This document shows positions 34,957 to 43,240 of a stretch of DNA of 64,000 nt, piece by piece. Origin of the DNA: Clostridium sp. OS1-26. GTDB taxonomy: Bacteria > Bacillota > Clostridia > Clostridiales > Clostridiaceae. The position numbers and the translations under genes are program-made. The notes beneath the pieces were generated by a model. That model saw only the letters and a program-made list of their open reading frames with translations. It did not search any database and was not told where the DNA came from. Position 1 is the first letter of the stretch. Each line of letters begins with the position of its first letter. The stretch lies in NCBI RefSeq assembly GCF_030915445.1, contig NZ_CP133264.1, positions 2,976,001 through 3,040,000 on the forward strand, written 5' to 3'.

Positions 34957-35496
34957 ATGGAGAAGGGAAAGATGAATTCAGCAATGCCATGTATATTAAA
35001 TCGTAGAAGTGTCCGAGCATATACTTCAGAAGAAGTGAGTAAAGATGCTATCATGCAAATGTTAACTGCAGCTAATTGGGCTCCATCTGGTAATAATATG
35101 CAACCATGGAGATTCTCCGTAGTAATGAATAATAAGGAACTAATAAAAAAAGTAGCGTCTCTTACTGTATACCATAATTGGGTAGAGACTGCCCCTTGCT
35201 TGATAGCAGTTTTTCTAGATACTAAAGTTCTAGACGATAAGGTTCCAAGTATTTACTTGAAACATGCTCAATCAATTGGAGCTGCAATACAAAATATGCT
35301 ACTTGCTGCTCATGGACTAGGGCTAGGTACTTGTTGGATTGGAGAAATATTAAAAAATGAAGATAAAGGACGAGAATTATTGGGAGTTTCAGATGAATTA
35401 CAGCTAATGGCCGTTATATCTGTTGGATACTCAAGTAGAAGTAATCTAAAATCTAATAGAAGAGACATTTCTGAAAATATTATAAGTTGGTTATAA
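34957..35496 (+). CDS. Nitroreductase family protein
   Basis: FMN-dependent NAD(P)H oxidoreductase of 179 residues, expected to act as a homodimer in the cytoplasm. FMN-contacting motifs: LNRRSVRAYTSEEV and WAPSGNNMQPWRF; later IGAAIQNMLLAAHGLGLGTCWIGEI is the conserved helix and loop, and AVISVGYSS the last strand. Physiological substrate unknown. GGAGGAG precedes the ATG. It is the last gene of the repeat-bearing island. Confidence 0.92.
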   Translation: MEKGKMNSAMPCILNRRSVRAYTSEEVSKDAIMQMLTAANWAPSGNNMQPWRFSVVMNNKELIKKVASLTVYHNWVETAPCLIAVFLDTKVLDDKVPSIYLKHAQSIGAAIQNMLLAAHGLGLGTCWIGEILKNEDKGRELLGVSDELQLMAVISVGYSSRSNLKSNRRDISENIISWL

Positions 35497-35528
35497 AGTT
35501 AAGCATTTACTCTTTTTTTAAGTGAAAT

Positions 35529-35633
35529 ATGGATATCTATTTTGAAAAAGCAATATGTGTAAAAATTTGTGGAAAGTGCATATTAGTCTGCCCTTGGACA
35601 CAGAGATATTTAAAGTCAAAAGTAAATAAATGA
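35529..35633 (+). pseudogene. Ferredoxin-like fragment (4Fe-4S, QueG-type ending)
   Basis: ATG followed by 33 codons: MDIYFEKAICVKICGKCILV then CPWTQRYLKSK and a stop. The CxxxCGxCxxxCPWTQ pattern resembles the end of 4Fe-4S double-cluster proteins such as epoxyqueuosine-reductase relatives, but the first cysteines are irregularly spaced and everything upstream is absent. Probably a remnant rather than a working small ferredoxin; no ribosome-binding site is visible. Confidence 0.5.
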
Positions 35634-35684
35634 TTTATGTACATATGAGGCTAATAAGCCCCATAAACACTATAAAACTAAGCG

Positions 35685-36077
35685 TTATGATCTTGCTCTG
35701 CCTAGTAAAAAACCTACAGATGCAAATAGAAGATTGCGAATTTCAACTATAGATGATCCATCTTGATTTAAACCTAGCCAGTGAACTGCAATAGATATTA
35801 ATAGGCAAATAATTGCCACGGAGCATGCGACTATAGTTTGAAGATTTTTATTACTAATATTCGAATTTTCTGTAGTTTGGGCACCAAAAATAAAGCCGAA
35901 TATATTAGACATAACTGAGCGTATAGCTATATCAGTTGGACTATTTTGGTTATTAGAATTAAAGAAAATGGTTAAAATTGTTTCGATAAGGGCTATAAAA
36001 CCTATAAGAATTAGTGATTTAACTGCCATGGTAGTTGAGCTAACATATTCTTTAACGCATCGATAATATTCTTTCAT
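35685..36077 (-). CDS. Small membrane protein, unknown function
   Basis: Protein of about 130 residues with three predicted helices: TTMAVKSLILIGFIALIETI, a weaker MSNIFGFIFGAQ segment, and VACSVAIICLLISIAVHWLG, then a Gly-rich end LLFASVGFLLGRA. The charged N-terminus (KEYYRCVKEY) is likely cytoplasmic. Not recognised; length and topology are holin-like, but no lysis genes are near. Start at the ATG complement of 36075-36077, with GGTGGGGG upstream. Confidence 0.6.
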   Translation of the reverse strand: MKEYYRCVKEYVSSTTMAVKSLILIGFIALIETILTIFFNSNNQNSPTDIAIRSVMSNIFGFIFGAQTTENSNISNKNLQTIVACSVAIICLLISIAVHWLGLNQDGSSIVEIRNLLFASVGFLLGRARS

Positions 36078-36243
36078 AAATACCCCCACCTTTTTTGATA
36101 TATGTTATGAAAAAGTATTACAAGTGTTAACAATGAATAAATTTAGAAAAGAATTCACAATGGACACGAATACGCAATTTAATTATTGGGGCTTAGCAAA
36201 AGATGACGAGTTAGAAATGGCTGGATTCAAAGTAACAATTATA

Positions 36244-36265
36244 AGGTCGTCAGTTATGACGACCT
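36244..36265. terminator. Hairpin downstream of the YmaF gene
   Basis: AGGTCGTCA-GTTA-TGACGACCT, a perfect 9-base stem with a 4-base loop. It ends the minus-strand YmaF gene; the T tract is weak. Confidence 0.6.
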
Positions 36266-36273
36266 CTAATATA

Positions 36274-36636
36274 TTAACCAATAGGATTATCAATCAGTGT
36301 AGCAAAAATGAATTGGTGAACATGACCATCATTGAGAGTGGTTACTCCAGAAACAAAGTGTACATGTCTACCACCATCTACAGGTATAGCTGGTCCTGTT
36401 GTAGCCCCAACTTCATGGTGATGATCTTCAAAAAAATCTGAGTTCCCTAGAAGCTGGTGAACATGATTATTACCCTGTGGTATAACTTCGCTAGTAACTC
36501 CAGCGAAACGATGGTTGTGTGGTACGTTATCTTCAAAAGCGATTTGTGTGCTACCTAGATATTCGTGCACATGAGATTGAGATTCCTCATAATAGTTACA
36601 ATTTGAATTTTGATACTTATTCATTTGTTGTCCCAT
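36274..36636 (-). CDS. ymaF: YmaF-family His-rich protein
   Basis: Cytoplasmic or spore-associated protein of about 120 residues. The YmaF family is defined by repeated His-containing beta units, seen here as SHVHEYLGSTQIAFED, HNHRFAGVTSEVIPQGNNHVHQLLGNSDF, EDHHHEVGATTGPAIP, and GRHVHFVSG with DGHVHQFIFATLI. The His density suggests metal binding. Start at MGQQMNKYQ (complement of 36634-36636) with AAGGAGG upstream; the longer frame to 36702 has no site. Confidence 0.85.
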   Translation of the reverse strand: MGQQMNKYQNSNCNYYEESQSHVHEYLGSTQIAFEDNVPHNHRFAGVTSEVIPQGNNHVHQLLGNSDFFEDHHHEVGATTGPAIPVDGGRHVHFVSGVTTLNDGHVHQFIFATLIDNPIG

Positions 36637-36760
36637 ATCAAAGCCTCCTTTTAAACTGACAAGGTTAACTTGTCCTAGTACAAGATATGGGAAATCAATC
36701 AAAGAGTTACCATAAAAATATTTGTCTATATATTTTCAGTGCACAAGATTCTCTTAAAAG

Positions 36761-37738
36761 CTACTCACATATAGCTATATATCTTTTGAACTTACCTTTA
36801 GAAATATGGCATTTATCAACAATATTAAAGCCAGAAGATAGAATATACTTATCCATATTTTCAAAAGTAATAATAACCATCTTATCGGATATTCTGCGAG
36901 CAGTTTTCATAATATCTACTTGCTCTTTAAGTGTGGTAGCAGAAAATAGACCATAAGGAAGATCTATAATTGATACCTGGAACTTTTCCTCTATATCATG
37001 CATATTACCATTGGCAATTACGTCCTTGTAGTCGAAATATTTAAGATTAGTCTTTGCATTTTCAGCAATTAAAGAATTTAGTTCAAAGCCTTTAATATTA
37101 ATGCCTAGTGAAAGAGCCTCCATAACAACTGTTCCAATGCCGCAGCAGGGATCTACTACTGTACACTTTAAATCGTTACATACAGCAATATTTACTATTG
37201 CCCTTGCAGCTCTTGAAGTAATTGCATTTGAGTACGAATAAGGCTTTCGATTATGAATTATCCATTCCGGTTCATTTCTTTTATATTCACCTAATATCCA
37301 TTTTTCATTAACTTTTGTTACACCTAAAAGCAGCTCTGGGTTTTTCAATTCAGCTTCACCATTTATGTTTTGTCCAATTTCATATTCAATTTTACGACGT
37401 TCTTTATGGCTTAAGGTTTCATCACCATAATTTATATAAGAAACTTTAAATTTTTCAAGAGAAACTTTATCTATGACAAGCTGATTAATTATATCATCTA
37501 GACTGTTACCAGTATACATTATAGAAATACATTGTTTTATAAAGGGACTTCTAGATGGATCAATATAATGATAGGAGAAGAAGTGTTTTTGTTTTGGAAC
37601 CTTGTTAAAAAGGCACTTCATTTCCATTTTACATAAAGATTCCTCATCTGCAGCAAAATTGATTACATAAAAATGTGGTTTGATTTTGTCATTAATATTT
37701 ACTTTTGGTTTAATACCTTCAGGTATCAATTCTAACAT
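36761..37738 (-). CDS. TRM11-family RNA methyltransferase (UPF0020-like)
   Basis: Predicted SAM-dependent methyltransferase of about 325 residues. The N-terminal ~160 residues are a poorly conserved RNA-recognition part. The C-terminal Rossmann domain has motif I TVVDPCCGIGTVVMEALS, an acidic motif II region IKGFELNSLIAENAKTN, and the catalytic DLPYG tetrapeptide (NPPY-type, for exocyclic or ring nitrogen methylation). This fits the TRM11/UPF0020 class that makes m2G in tRNA or rRNA. Start at ATG 37738 (GTG at 37744 overlaps the AGAGGGTG site). Confidence 0.85.
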   Translation of the reverse strand: MLELIPEGIKPKVNINDKIKPHFYVINFAADEESLCKMEMKCLFNKVPKQKHFFSYHYIDPSRSPFIKQCISIMYTGNSLDDIINQLVIDKVSLEKFKVSYINYGDETLSHKERRKIEYEIGQNINGEAELKNPELLLGVTKVNEKWILGEYKRNEPEWIIHNRKPYSYSNAITSRAARAIVNIAVCNDLKCTVVDPCCGIGTVVMEALSLGINIKGFELNSLIAENAKTNLKYFDYKDVIANGNMHDIEEKFQVSIIDLPYGLFSATTLKEQVDIMKTARRISDKMVIITFENMDKYILSSGFNIVDKCHISKGKFKRYIAICE

Positions 37739-37773
37739 AAGCACACCCTCTTTTTCTGGGTTCAGAAAATAAA

Positions 37774-37815
37774 AAGCATATTAAGCAATAATCATAAATA
37801 TCACTTAATATGCTT
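37774..37815 (-). terminator. Intrinsic terminator of the chemoreceptor gene
   Basis: On the minus strand, AAGCATATTAAG...CTTAATATGCTT is followed by TTTATTTTC. It sits 80 bases after the chemoreceptor stop and before the methyltransferase start. Confidence 0.8.
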
Positions 37816-37893
37816 AATCTATTACTAAACAATTATTTATAATATTATAAGTTCAATTTAATATAGAATAGTTATAAAGTCAATAAAAGAACA

Positions 37894-39557
37894 TTAATTT
37901 TCTATACAAATATCTGCCATAATTACTCCAATTATGCTTCCACTTGAATTTTTGAAAGGTTGAGAAATTGTAATGCAATAATTAAAAGTTGTATTAGAAA
38001 TATAAGGTTCAGTATGATATTCTTTTCCCTCCAAAGCTATTTTAAAATAAGGTCTGTAAGTAAAATCATTACCTATATTAGTGTCAACACTTGCAGATAT
38101 CATTATGCCTTCTCTATTAATAATTGATACTAGTTCAAATTGTGGATATATTTTAGCTTTTTCTCTAAAGAAGTTTGAAGCATTTTCAATACTTATATTT
38201 TGTCTATTTATATCTTGAGTCAAATCTTTAAGTATTTTTAATCCTTCATTTATTAAAACTTTTTCTTTTTCACCAACACTAATATTTTTAATAAAGGAGT
38301 TTAATGTTTTATCAATATCGTCAGCTGTAGTATTCATTTTTTCAACAAGTCTGTTCATTTCCTGCATTGAACCAAGCTGTTCTTCACAAGAAGCGGAAAC
38401 TTCCTCGGTAAATGCTCCAGCTTCCTGTGTTGAGCAAGCTATTTCTTCAACTAATTTAGTTACAGTGGAGGTTATTTCCATAGAGTTTACTGACAGTTCA
38501 TTAATTTGCTTTATTGCATCAAAGGTAGATTGTGTTGATTCTACAATTTTAGAAAAAGATTTTTTGATTCATCTGCAAATTTTATATCTTTTTCTATTTC
38601 TTTTACCTGGTTGTTTGTTTCTGATGTAATATTTTCAATTGTTGATGTAATATTTTCGATTAATTTTTTTATTTCGCCAGCGGAGTCAGAAGATTGTTCT
38701 GCAAGCTTTCTAACTTCATCGGCTACAACTGAGAAGCCTTTTCCCTGTTCACCTGCACGAGCTGCTTCAATTGCTGCATTAAGAGCAAGTAAGTTAGTTC
38801 TCTCACTAATTTCAGTTACAACATTAGTAATGTTCTTGATTTTATCTGCTTCTATTTGAAGTTGATAAACGTTTTCAGCAAGTTTAGTTGTCATATCGCC
38901 GGTATTTTTTATGTTACCGATTAAACTGCCGAAAAGTTCGCCGTTTGCTTTTACAATTTCTATCATTTCACCTGCAACAACTTTAGTTTTCTCTGCTTGG
39001 TCCATAATTATATTGTTATTTTCAGCCATTTTTTTTACATTCTCGTCTGATAAAACAGCAGCATGTGATTGCTGATTTGTTCCTTCTGCAATGGATTGAA
39101 CTGAATTTGCTATTTCATTTGAAGCTTTCTCTGTGCTTTCTGAGTTGTCCTTAATTGTTAGTGCAAGGCCTCTATTTTTGTCAGATACCTCACCAACTTC
39201 GCACAATACTCTTTTGGTATTATTTATAACTTTGTTAATATCTACAGCGATTGCCTTTAAAACTCCTTCCTCCTGGACTCTAATTGAAAGTTGTCCATCT
39301 GCTATATGTGCAAGTTTTTCTTTAAATACATCAATATTCGTGAACATACTATTGACATATATCGATAGGATTATCACTGCTAAAATAGTGCAAGCTATGG
39401 CAGTTCCTACAATAGCTAATATAATGCTTGGACTAAACATTCCATTATTAGCAGTACTCTTTAGCAGCAAGCTTAGTACATAAGAAAGAGCCGTACCTGA
39501 TACTAATAATACGACAAAGAGCATAGTTGCAAGTGATAATATTATTTTGTTTTTCAT
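37894..39557 (-). pseudogene. Methyl-accepting chemotaxis protein, frame broken at an A tract
   Basis: Membrane chemoreceptor. The first frame (to 38541) has two helices ([20 protein letters not shown] and [20 protein letters not shown]), a HAMP-like region, then a signalling domain with the hairpin-tip motif [20 protein letters not shown] and [20 protein letters not shown]. It stops at FLKL. The second frame continues with [18 protein letters not shown], the C-terminal helix and EEVSASCEEQ, and a C-terminal PDC/Cache-like sensor (FELVSIINREGIMISASVD, FTYRPYFKIALEG, GSIIGVIMADI). Adding one A to the A6 run (plus-strand T run 38560-38565) restores [12 protein letters not shown]. Start at ATG 39557. 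Unusually, the sensor domain is at the cytoplasmic C-terminus. Confidence 0.85.
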
Positions 39558-39810
39558 TAGTGTTTTCACCCCTTATATTAATGTAATGCTTTAGTGATAT
39601 GCTAGCTTATTAAGTTTAGTACTCCTTAACTTTTTTTGATATAGTAGCACAAAACATATCTATAATATAACATAAATTAGGAAAAAAATTAACTAATTTA
39701 GTAAATTTTTATAAAAATATCTATATATAGATGAGCAAAAAAAGACAGGATTTACATGAAAAGCTAAGATATAATATAGAAAAAAGACTAAATGAGGTAG
39801 GTATACTAAA

Positions 39811-40164
39811 ATGAATTATGATGCTTGTATTAAGAAATCTATTGAATACATCGAACATAATCTAGATAAAAAAATAGAGCTTAAAGAACTTGCAGATAAG
39901 GTATTTCTATCGAAGTACTATTTTCACAAGGTTTTTCATGCCATAGTTGGCGAGCCTGTAGCTGAATATATAAGAAAGAGAAGACTTATGGAAGCGGCTA
40001 ATGAACTGCTCTGCACAGAGAATAAAATTGTGGATATAGCATTAAAGTATCAATTTAGCTCTCAGGAAGCTTTTACAAAGGCTTTTAAGAAACTTTATGG
40101 AATGCCTCCAAGACAATTTAGAAGAAACAGAATGAATGTGACTCAGCCTTCCATGGCTGCCTAA
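39811..40164 (+). CDS. AraC-family DNA-binding protein without sensor domain
   Basis: Transcriptional regulator of 117 residues made up only of the double helix-turn-helix of AraC/XylS proteins: ELADKVFLSKYYFHKVFHAIVG for the first HTH, VDIALKYQFSSQEAFTKAFKKLYGMPPRQFRR for the second. Many AraC proteins carry a ligand domain after or before this; here there is none, as in MarA/SoxS-type regulators. The ATG follows GAGGTAGG. The palindromic element copy 1 starts immediately after its stop codon. Confidence 0.9.
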   Translation: MNYDACIKKSIEYIEHNLDKKIELKELADKVFLSKYYFHKVFHAIVGEPVAEYIRKRRLMEAANELLCTENKIVDIALKYQFSSQEAFTKAFKKLYGMPPRQFRRNRMNVTQPSMAA

Positions 40165-40427
40165 TATAGGGCTATTTGACCGAAAGTTAACTTATACCTC
40201 GGGCTATGTTTCCAAGATTCAGTACGTTAAAAACTTTTAGTCAGTCTAAAGCTTGTGTTTTAGACGACCTAAGAACTTAGATAAACTCGCTATGCTCAAA
40301 CACTATCTAAGGTTCTAAGGTTGTCTTAAAACCCTTCACTAAGACTGACACAAAATTTTTAAATCTACCTTCATTCTTGGAAACATATCCCTTTATATAA
40401 GTTAACTTTCTAGTTAGTTTCCCTATA
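40165..40427. repeat. Palindromic 263-bp element, copy 1
   Basis: The whole segment folds on itself: TATAGGG...AAAGTTAACTTATA...TATGTTTCCAAG on the left matches CTTGGAAACATA...TATAAGTTAACTTT...CCCTATA on the right. An inner arm (CTTTTAGTCAGTCTAAAG versus CTAAGACTGACAC) and a central arm (AGACGACCTAAGAAC versus GTTCTAAGGTTGTCT) complete it. It is bounded by TA. A second copy lies at 42685. No protein is encoded. It behaves like a MITE or a very long RNA hairpin. Confidence 0.85.
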
Positions 40428-40542
40428 TAGGAAAGCGTGATAAAGTTCACTTTATACATTAAAATTAGGGAAATAAAAAGTTTAAAGTGTTGGTATTTAG
40501 AGACTTATAAAATGTAAAATAAAACTTTAGGGAGTGATTTAA

Positions 40543-41127
40543 ATGAGTTATGTACCGGTAGTTGTTGAACAATCAAATTTAGGAGAACGTTCCTACGATA
40601 TCTATTCAAGATTACTTAAGGATAGAATAATTATGTTAAATGGTGAAGTGACTAATGAGAGTGCAAGTGTTATTGTGGCACAGATGCTTTTTCTTGAATC
40701 GATAAGTCCTGATATGGATATTAGTTTTTATATAAACAGTCCAGGAGGGTCTATTACTGCAGGAATGGCAATATATGATACAATGCAATATATAAAGCCG
40801 GATGTATCCACAATATGTGTGGGCATGGCTGCAAGCATGGGTTCATTTTTGCTGGCTGCAGGTGCTGCTGGAAAGAGATATGCTCTTCCAAATAGCGAAA
40901 TTTTAATACATCAGCCATCAGTTTATGGAGGTTTCCAAGGGCAGGCTACAGATATAAAGATTCATACGGAGTGGCTTCTTAGAACTAAGCGCAAGTTGAA
41001 TAAAATATATAGTGAAAGAACAGGTCAGCCAATTGAAAAAATAGAAAGAGATATGGAAAGAGATTTTTACATGTCTGCAGATGAAGCTAAGAACTACGGA
41101 ATAATAGACAAAGTTCTTTCAAAATAG
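40543..41127 (+). CDS. clpP: ATP-dependent Clp protease proteolytic subunit
   Basis: Serine peptidase of 194 residues that forms the barrel-shaped ClpP 14-mer and degrades proteins fed by Clp ATPases. Catalytic triad by alignment: Ser98 in [12 protein letters not shown], His123 in [17 protein letters not shown], Asp174 in [15 protein letters not shown]. Other markers: [20 protein letters not shown]. It stands alone, without clpX or tig beside it, so it may be a second ClpP paralogue rather than the main one. GGGAGTG precedes the ATG. Confidence 0.96.
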   Translation: MSYVPVVVEQSNLGERSYDIYSRLLKDRIIMLNGEVTNESASVIVAQMLFLESISPDMDISFYINSPGGSITAGMAIYDTMQYIKPDVSTICVGMAASMGSFLLAAGAAGKRYALPNSEILIHQPSVYGGFQGQATDIKIHTEWLLRTKRKLNKIYSERTGQPIEKIERDMERDFYMSADEAKNYGIIDKVLSK

Positions 41128-41185
41128 GTCATGTTAGTTGATTTTTATAATGGCTATATTTTAGAATAGCATTGATAATGTAGAA

Positions 41186-41226
41186 AATAACTAAGAAAGC
41201 CATTTGGCTTCCTTAGTTATTATTTT
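41186..41226 (+). terminator. Intrinsic terminator of clpP
   Basis: AATAACTAAGAAAGCC-ATTT-GGCTTCCTTAGTTATT stem with one mismatch, then ATTTTAAAA. Confidence 0.8.
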
Positions 41227-41259
41227 AAAAATGATATGTATTAATTTATCCGATGACTT

Positions 41260-41416
41260 ACCCGCTCTAATACTTCCATCGCATTCTGTGAAAGCGATTC
41301 ACACAAAATCAGAGATTTTGGTTCTCTGATTTTCTTCAAGTGGGAGTAAAGAGCGGCTATGTCCCTGGATAACGACTTCTAAGCTTCAGATGGAGTTAAA
41401 ACTCCACCTGAAGCCA
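41260..41416. repeat. Compact multi-hairpin intergenic element
   Basis: An outer stem CCGCTCTAATACTTCC / GGGAGTAAAGAGCGG (41262-41277 with 41342-41356) encloses a perfect hairpin AAAATCAGAGA-TTTTGGT-TCTCTGATTTT (41305-41333). A third hairpin GCTTCAGATGGAGTT-AA-AACTCCACCTGAAGC follows at 41383-41414. Its GC content is clearly above the surroundings. It could be an RNA or a REP-like repeat; only one copy is in the window. Confidence 0.6.
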
Positions 41417-41439
41417 AGAATTCTGTTTATAGAATTATC

Positions 41440-41946
41440 TTATCTAAATTTAAGAATATACTTATCTTCTTGTTTGGTAGAACAAACTAACTTAAAGTTA
41501 CAATTATTTAGTACCTTATGAGAGCCAATATTTGTTTTGAGAACTTTGGCAACTATACCTTTAGAATCTTGAAATTCATAAGCCCATTTCAGTAATGTTT
41601 CTAAAGCCTCAGTCATAAGTCTTTTTTTTCTGTAGTTAGGTGAAATACTGTATCCAACTTCTGAATAACCATTTTCATCCGGTATTCCTTTAAATCCAAC
41701 AAAACCTATTCCTTTTCCATTATCCTTATCAATAATCAACCAGTAGGTATACCAGTCATGAGTATCTTCACAAACCTTTTGCATTTTCTCTACTTTCTTT
41801 GATATTGCTAATTTAACAAAGTCAAATATTGCTTCTAATTCAATAGGTGTCTCAATATTGTCAAGTTCATTATTATTAATATGTAATAGTTCGTTGAAGG
41901 ATAAAGGCTTTAAAAATAATCTTTCTGACTGCAATATTTTTTCCAC
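41440..41946 (-). CDS. GNAT family N-acetyltransferase (RimJ/RimL-like)
   Basis: Acetyltransferase of 168 residues. LQSERLFLKPLSFNELLHI is the usual RimJ/RimL opening, GKGIGFVGFKGIPDENGYSE the central strands, VGYSISPNYRKKRLMTEALETLLKWA the acetyl-CoA site (with KKRLM in place of GxGxG/A), and LKTNIGSHKVLNNCNFKLV the end. Start is GTG (complement of 41944-41946) with TGGAGG seven bases upstream. Substrate unknown. Confidence 0.85.
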   Translation of the reverse strand: MEKILQSERLFLKPLSFNELLHINNNELDNIETPIELEAIFDFVKLAISKKVEKMQKVCEDTHDWYTYWLIIDKDNGKGIGFVGFKGIPDENGYSEVGYSISPNYRKKRLMTEALETLLKWAYEFQDSKGIVAKVLKTNIGSHKVLNNCNFKLVCSTKQEDKYILKFR

Positions 41947-42225
41947 TACAATACCTCCATTTTGTAAACTTATGTACTGCGCAGTAAATTATAAGTCTGC
42001 ACTAAATTATAGAATATATAGGTTATATTATAACATTAATAACTTCATGTTTGCCATAATAGGACATTCAGACTTATATATATGCTTTAATAATAGTAGG
42101 TTTACAAGGATATATCAATTTTCGCATTGTTTTAAAACAAGGCCTAAAATAATAAGTTTATTTGTAAAAACTCTTCCTACACCTACGGTAACTGTATATA
42201 TATTAGGTGAAGGGAGATGGTAAAT

Positions 42226-42450
42226 ATGGCTGCAACATCAACAAAATTGCAGACTACACTAGTACTAAAATATAAGGACGGTGTAGATGAAAAAGGAAAA
42301 GAATTAATCAAAAACCAGAGGTTTTCAAAGGTGAAGACTACAGCCTCCGAGCAAGATGTCTATGATGTAGCTTTGGAGATTCAAAAGCTTCTAGGTAAAA
42401 CGCTGGATGAAGTTATAAGAGAAGACCAAAGTTCAATAATGAATGCGTAA
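42226..42450 (+). CDS. DUF1659 family protein
   Basis: Protein of 74 residues, DUF1659. Markers: TTLVLKYKDGVDEKGKELIK, QRFSKVKTTASEQDVYDVAL and IQKLLGKTLDEVI. Function unknown, but in clostridia and bacilli it is regularly encoded with DUF2922 and YvrJ proteins, exactly as here. Start at ATG 42226 with AAGGGAGATGG upstream. Confidence 0.9.
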   Translation: MAATSTKLQTTLVLKYKDGVDEKGKELIKNQRFSKVKTTASEQDVYDVALEIQKLLGKTLDEVIREDQSSIMNA

Positions 42451-42462
42451 GGGGGAAGGTAG

Positions 42463-42681
42463 ATGAGTAAAACATTAGTTATGAATTTTTTAAATGAGGA
42501 AGGTAAGAAAACTGCAGTAAGGGTTAGCAATGTAAAGGAGGACATAACAGCTGTAGAGGTAAGCGCTGCTATGGATGTAATAATTGCTAAAAACATATTT
42601 GCATCTACAGGAGGAGATCTGAAGTTTAAGGATTCAGCAGAGCTTACAGATAAAAATTCCACTGAATTATCTGTGAAATAG
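42463..42681 (+). CDS. DUF2922 family protein
   Basis: Protein of 72 residues, DUF2922: LVMNFLNEEGKKTAVRVSNV, then VSAAMDVIIAKNIFASTGGD. Twelve bases after the DUF1659 gene, so translated from the same operon. The third member of the usual trio (YvrJ) is displaced downstream by the palindromic element copy 2. GGGGGAAGG precedes the ATG. Confidence 0.9.
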   Translation: MSKTLVMNFLNEEGKKTAVRVSNVKEDITAVEVSAAMDVIIAKNIFASTGGDLKFKDSAELTDKNSTELSVK

Positions 42682-42684
42682 ACT

Positions 42685-42946
42685 TATAGGGTTTCTAGGC
42701 CGAAAGTTAACTTATACGCCGGGCTATGTTTCCAAGCTTCAGCACGTTAAAAACTTTTAGCCAGTCTAAAGTTTGTGTTTCAAGATAACCTAAGAACTTT
42801 CGAGAACTCGCTGTGCTCAAACAACTCTAAAGTTCTAAGGTTTTCTCAAAACCCTTTACTAAGACTGGCACAAAGTCTTTAAATCTACTTCATCTTTGGA
42901 AACATATCCCTTTGTGTAAGTCAATTTTCTAGTTTATATTCCTATA
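42685..42946. repeat. Palindromic ~262-bp element, copy 2
   Basis: Collinear with copy 1 at 40165 over its whole length, with scattered differences, many of which sit at paired positions. Same terminal TATAGGG...CCTATA, same arms CCGAAAGTTAACTTATA, CGGGCTATGTTTCCAAG and CAGTCTAAAG. It is inserted between DUF2922 and the YvrJ gene. Confidence 0.85.
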
Positions 42947-42973
42947 AATACTTGTATTGAGAAGGTGAGAACA

Positions 42974-43117
42974 CTGAGTAATGATTTATTGAATATGATA
43001 GGAAATGTTGGCTTTCCTATAGCTGTGTCTGTGTATTTGCTTGTGAGGCTAGAGGCAAAGCTTGAAGTGTTGACGGTCAGCATAAACAACCTATCTAATG
43101 CTATAAAGAATTCTTAA
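42974..43117 (+). CDS. YvrJ-family small protein
   Basis: Very small protein of 47 residues. The frame from CTG at 42974 reads (M)SNDLLNMIGNVGFPIAVSV then YLLVRLEAKLEVLTVSINNL. That is the YvrJ pattern: a short membrane-spanning segment with NVGFP followed by an amphipathic helix. GAAGGTGAG lies four to five bases before the CTG, making CTG the probable (rare) start; no ATG or GTG lies at the right place. Third member of the DUF1659-DUF2922-YvrJ set, separated from it by the palindromic element. Confidence 0.7.
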   Translation: MSNDLLNMIGNVGFPIAVSVYLLVRLEAKLEVLTVSINNLSNAIKNS

Positions 43118-43240
43118 AAATACATGTGGGACATTGTTCCTGCATGCATTTTTTATATACAGATATCTATATATAACTTTAAGTGTAAAGTATGATAGAA
43201 TGGTGATAGATGAAATAACTTATAAGGAAGGTAATATGTT

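Noticed and set aside
36124..36441. Plus-strand gene opposite YmaF
   Set aside because: Its second half is the antisense of the His-rich YmaF coding sequence and runs through the terminator hairpin. The first 35 codons (NTQFNYWGLAKDDELEMAG) may be a remnant but are not identifiable.
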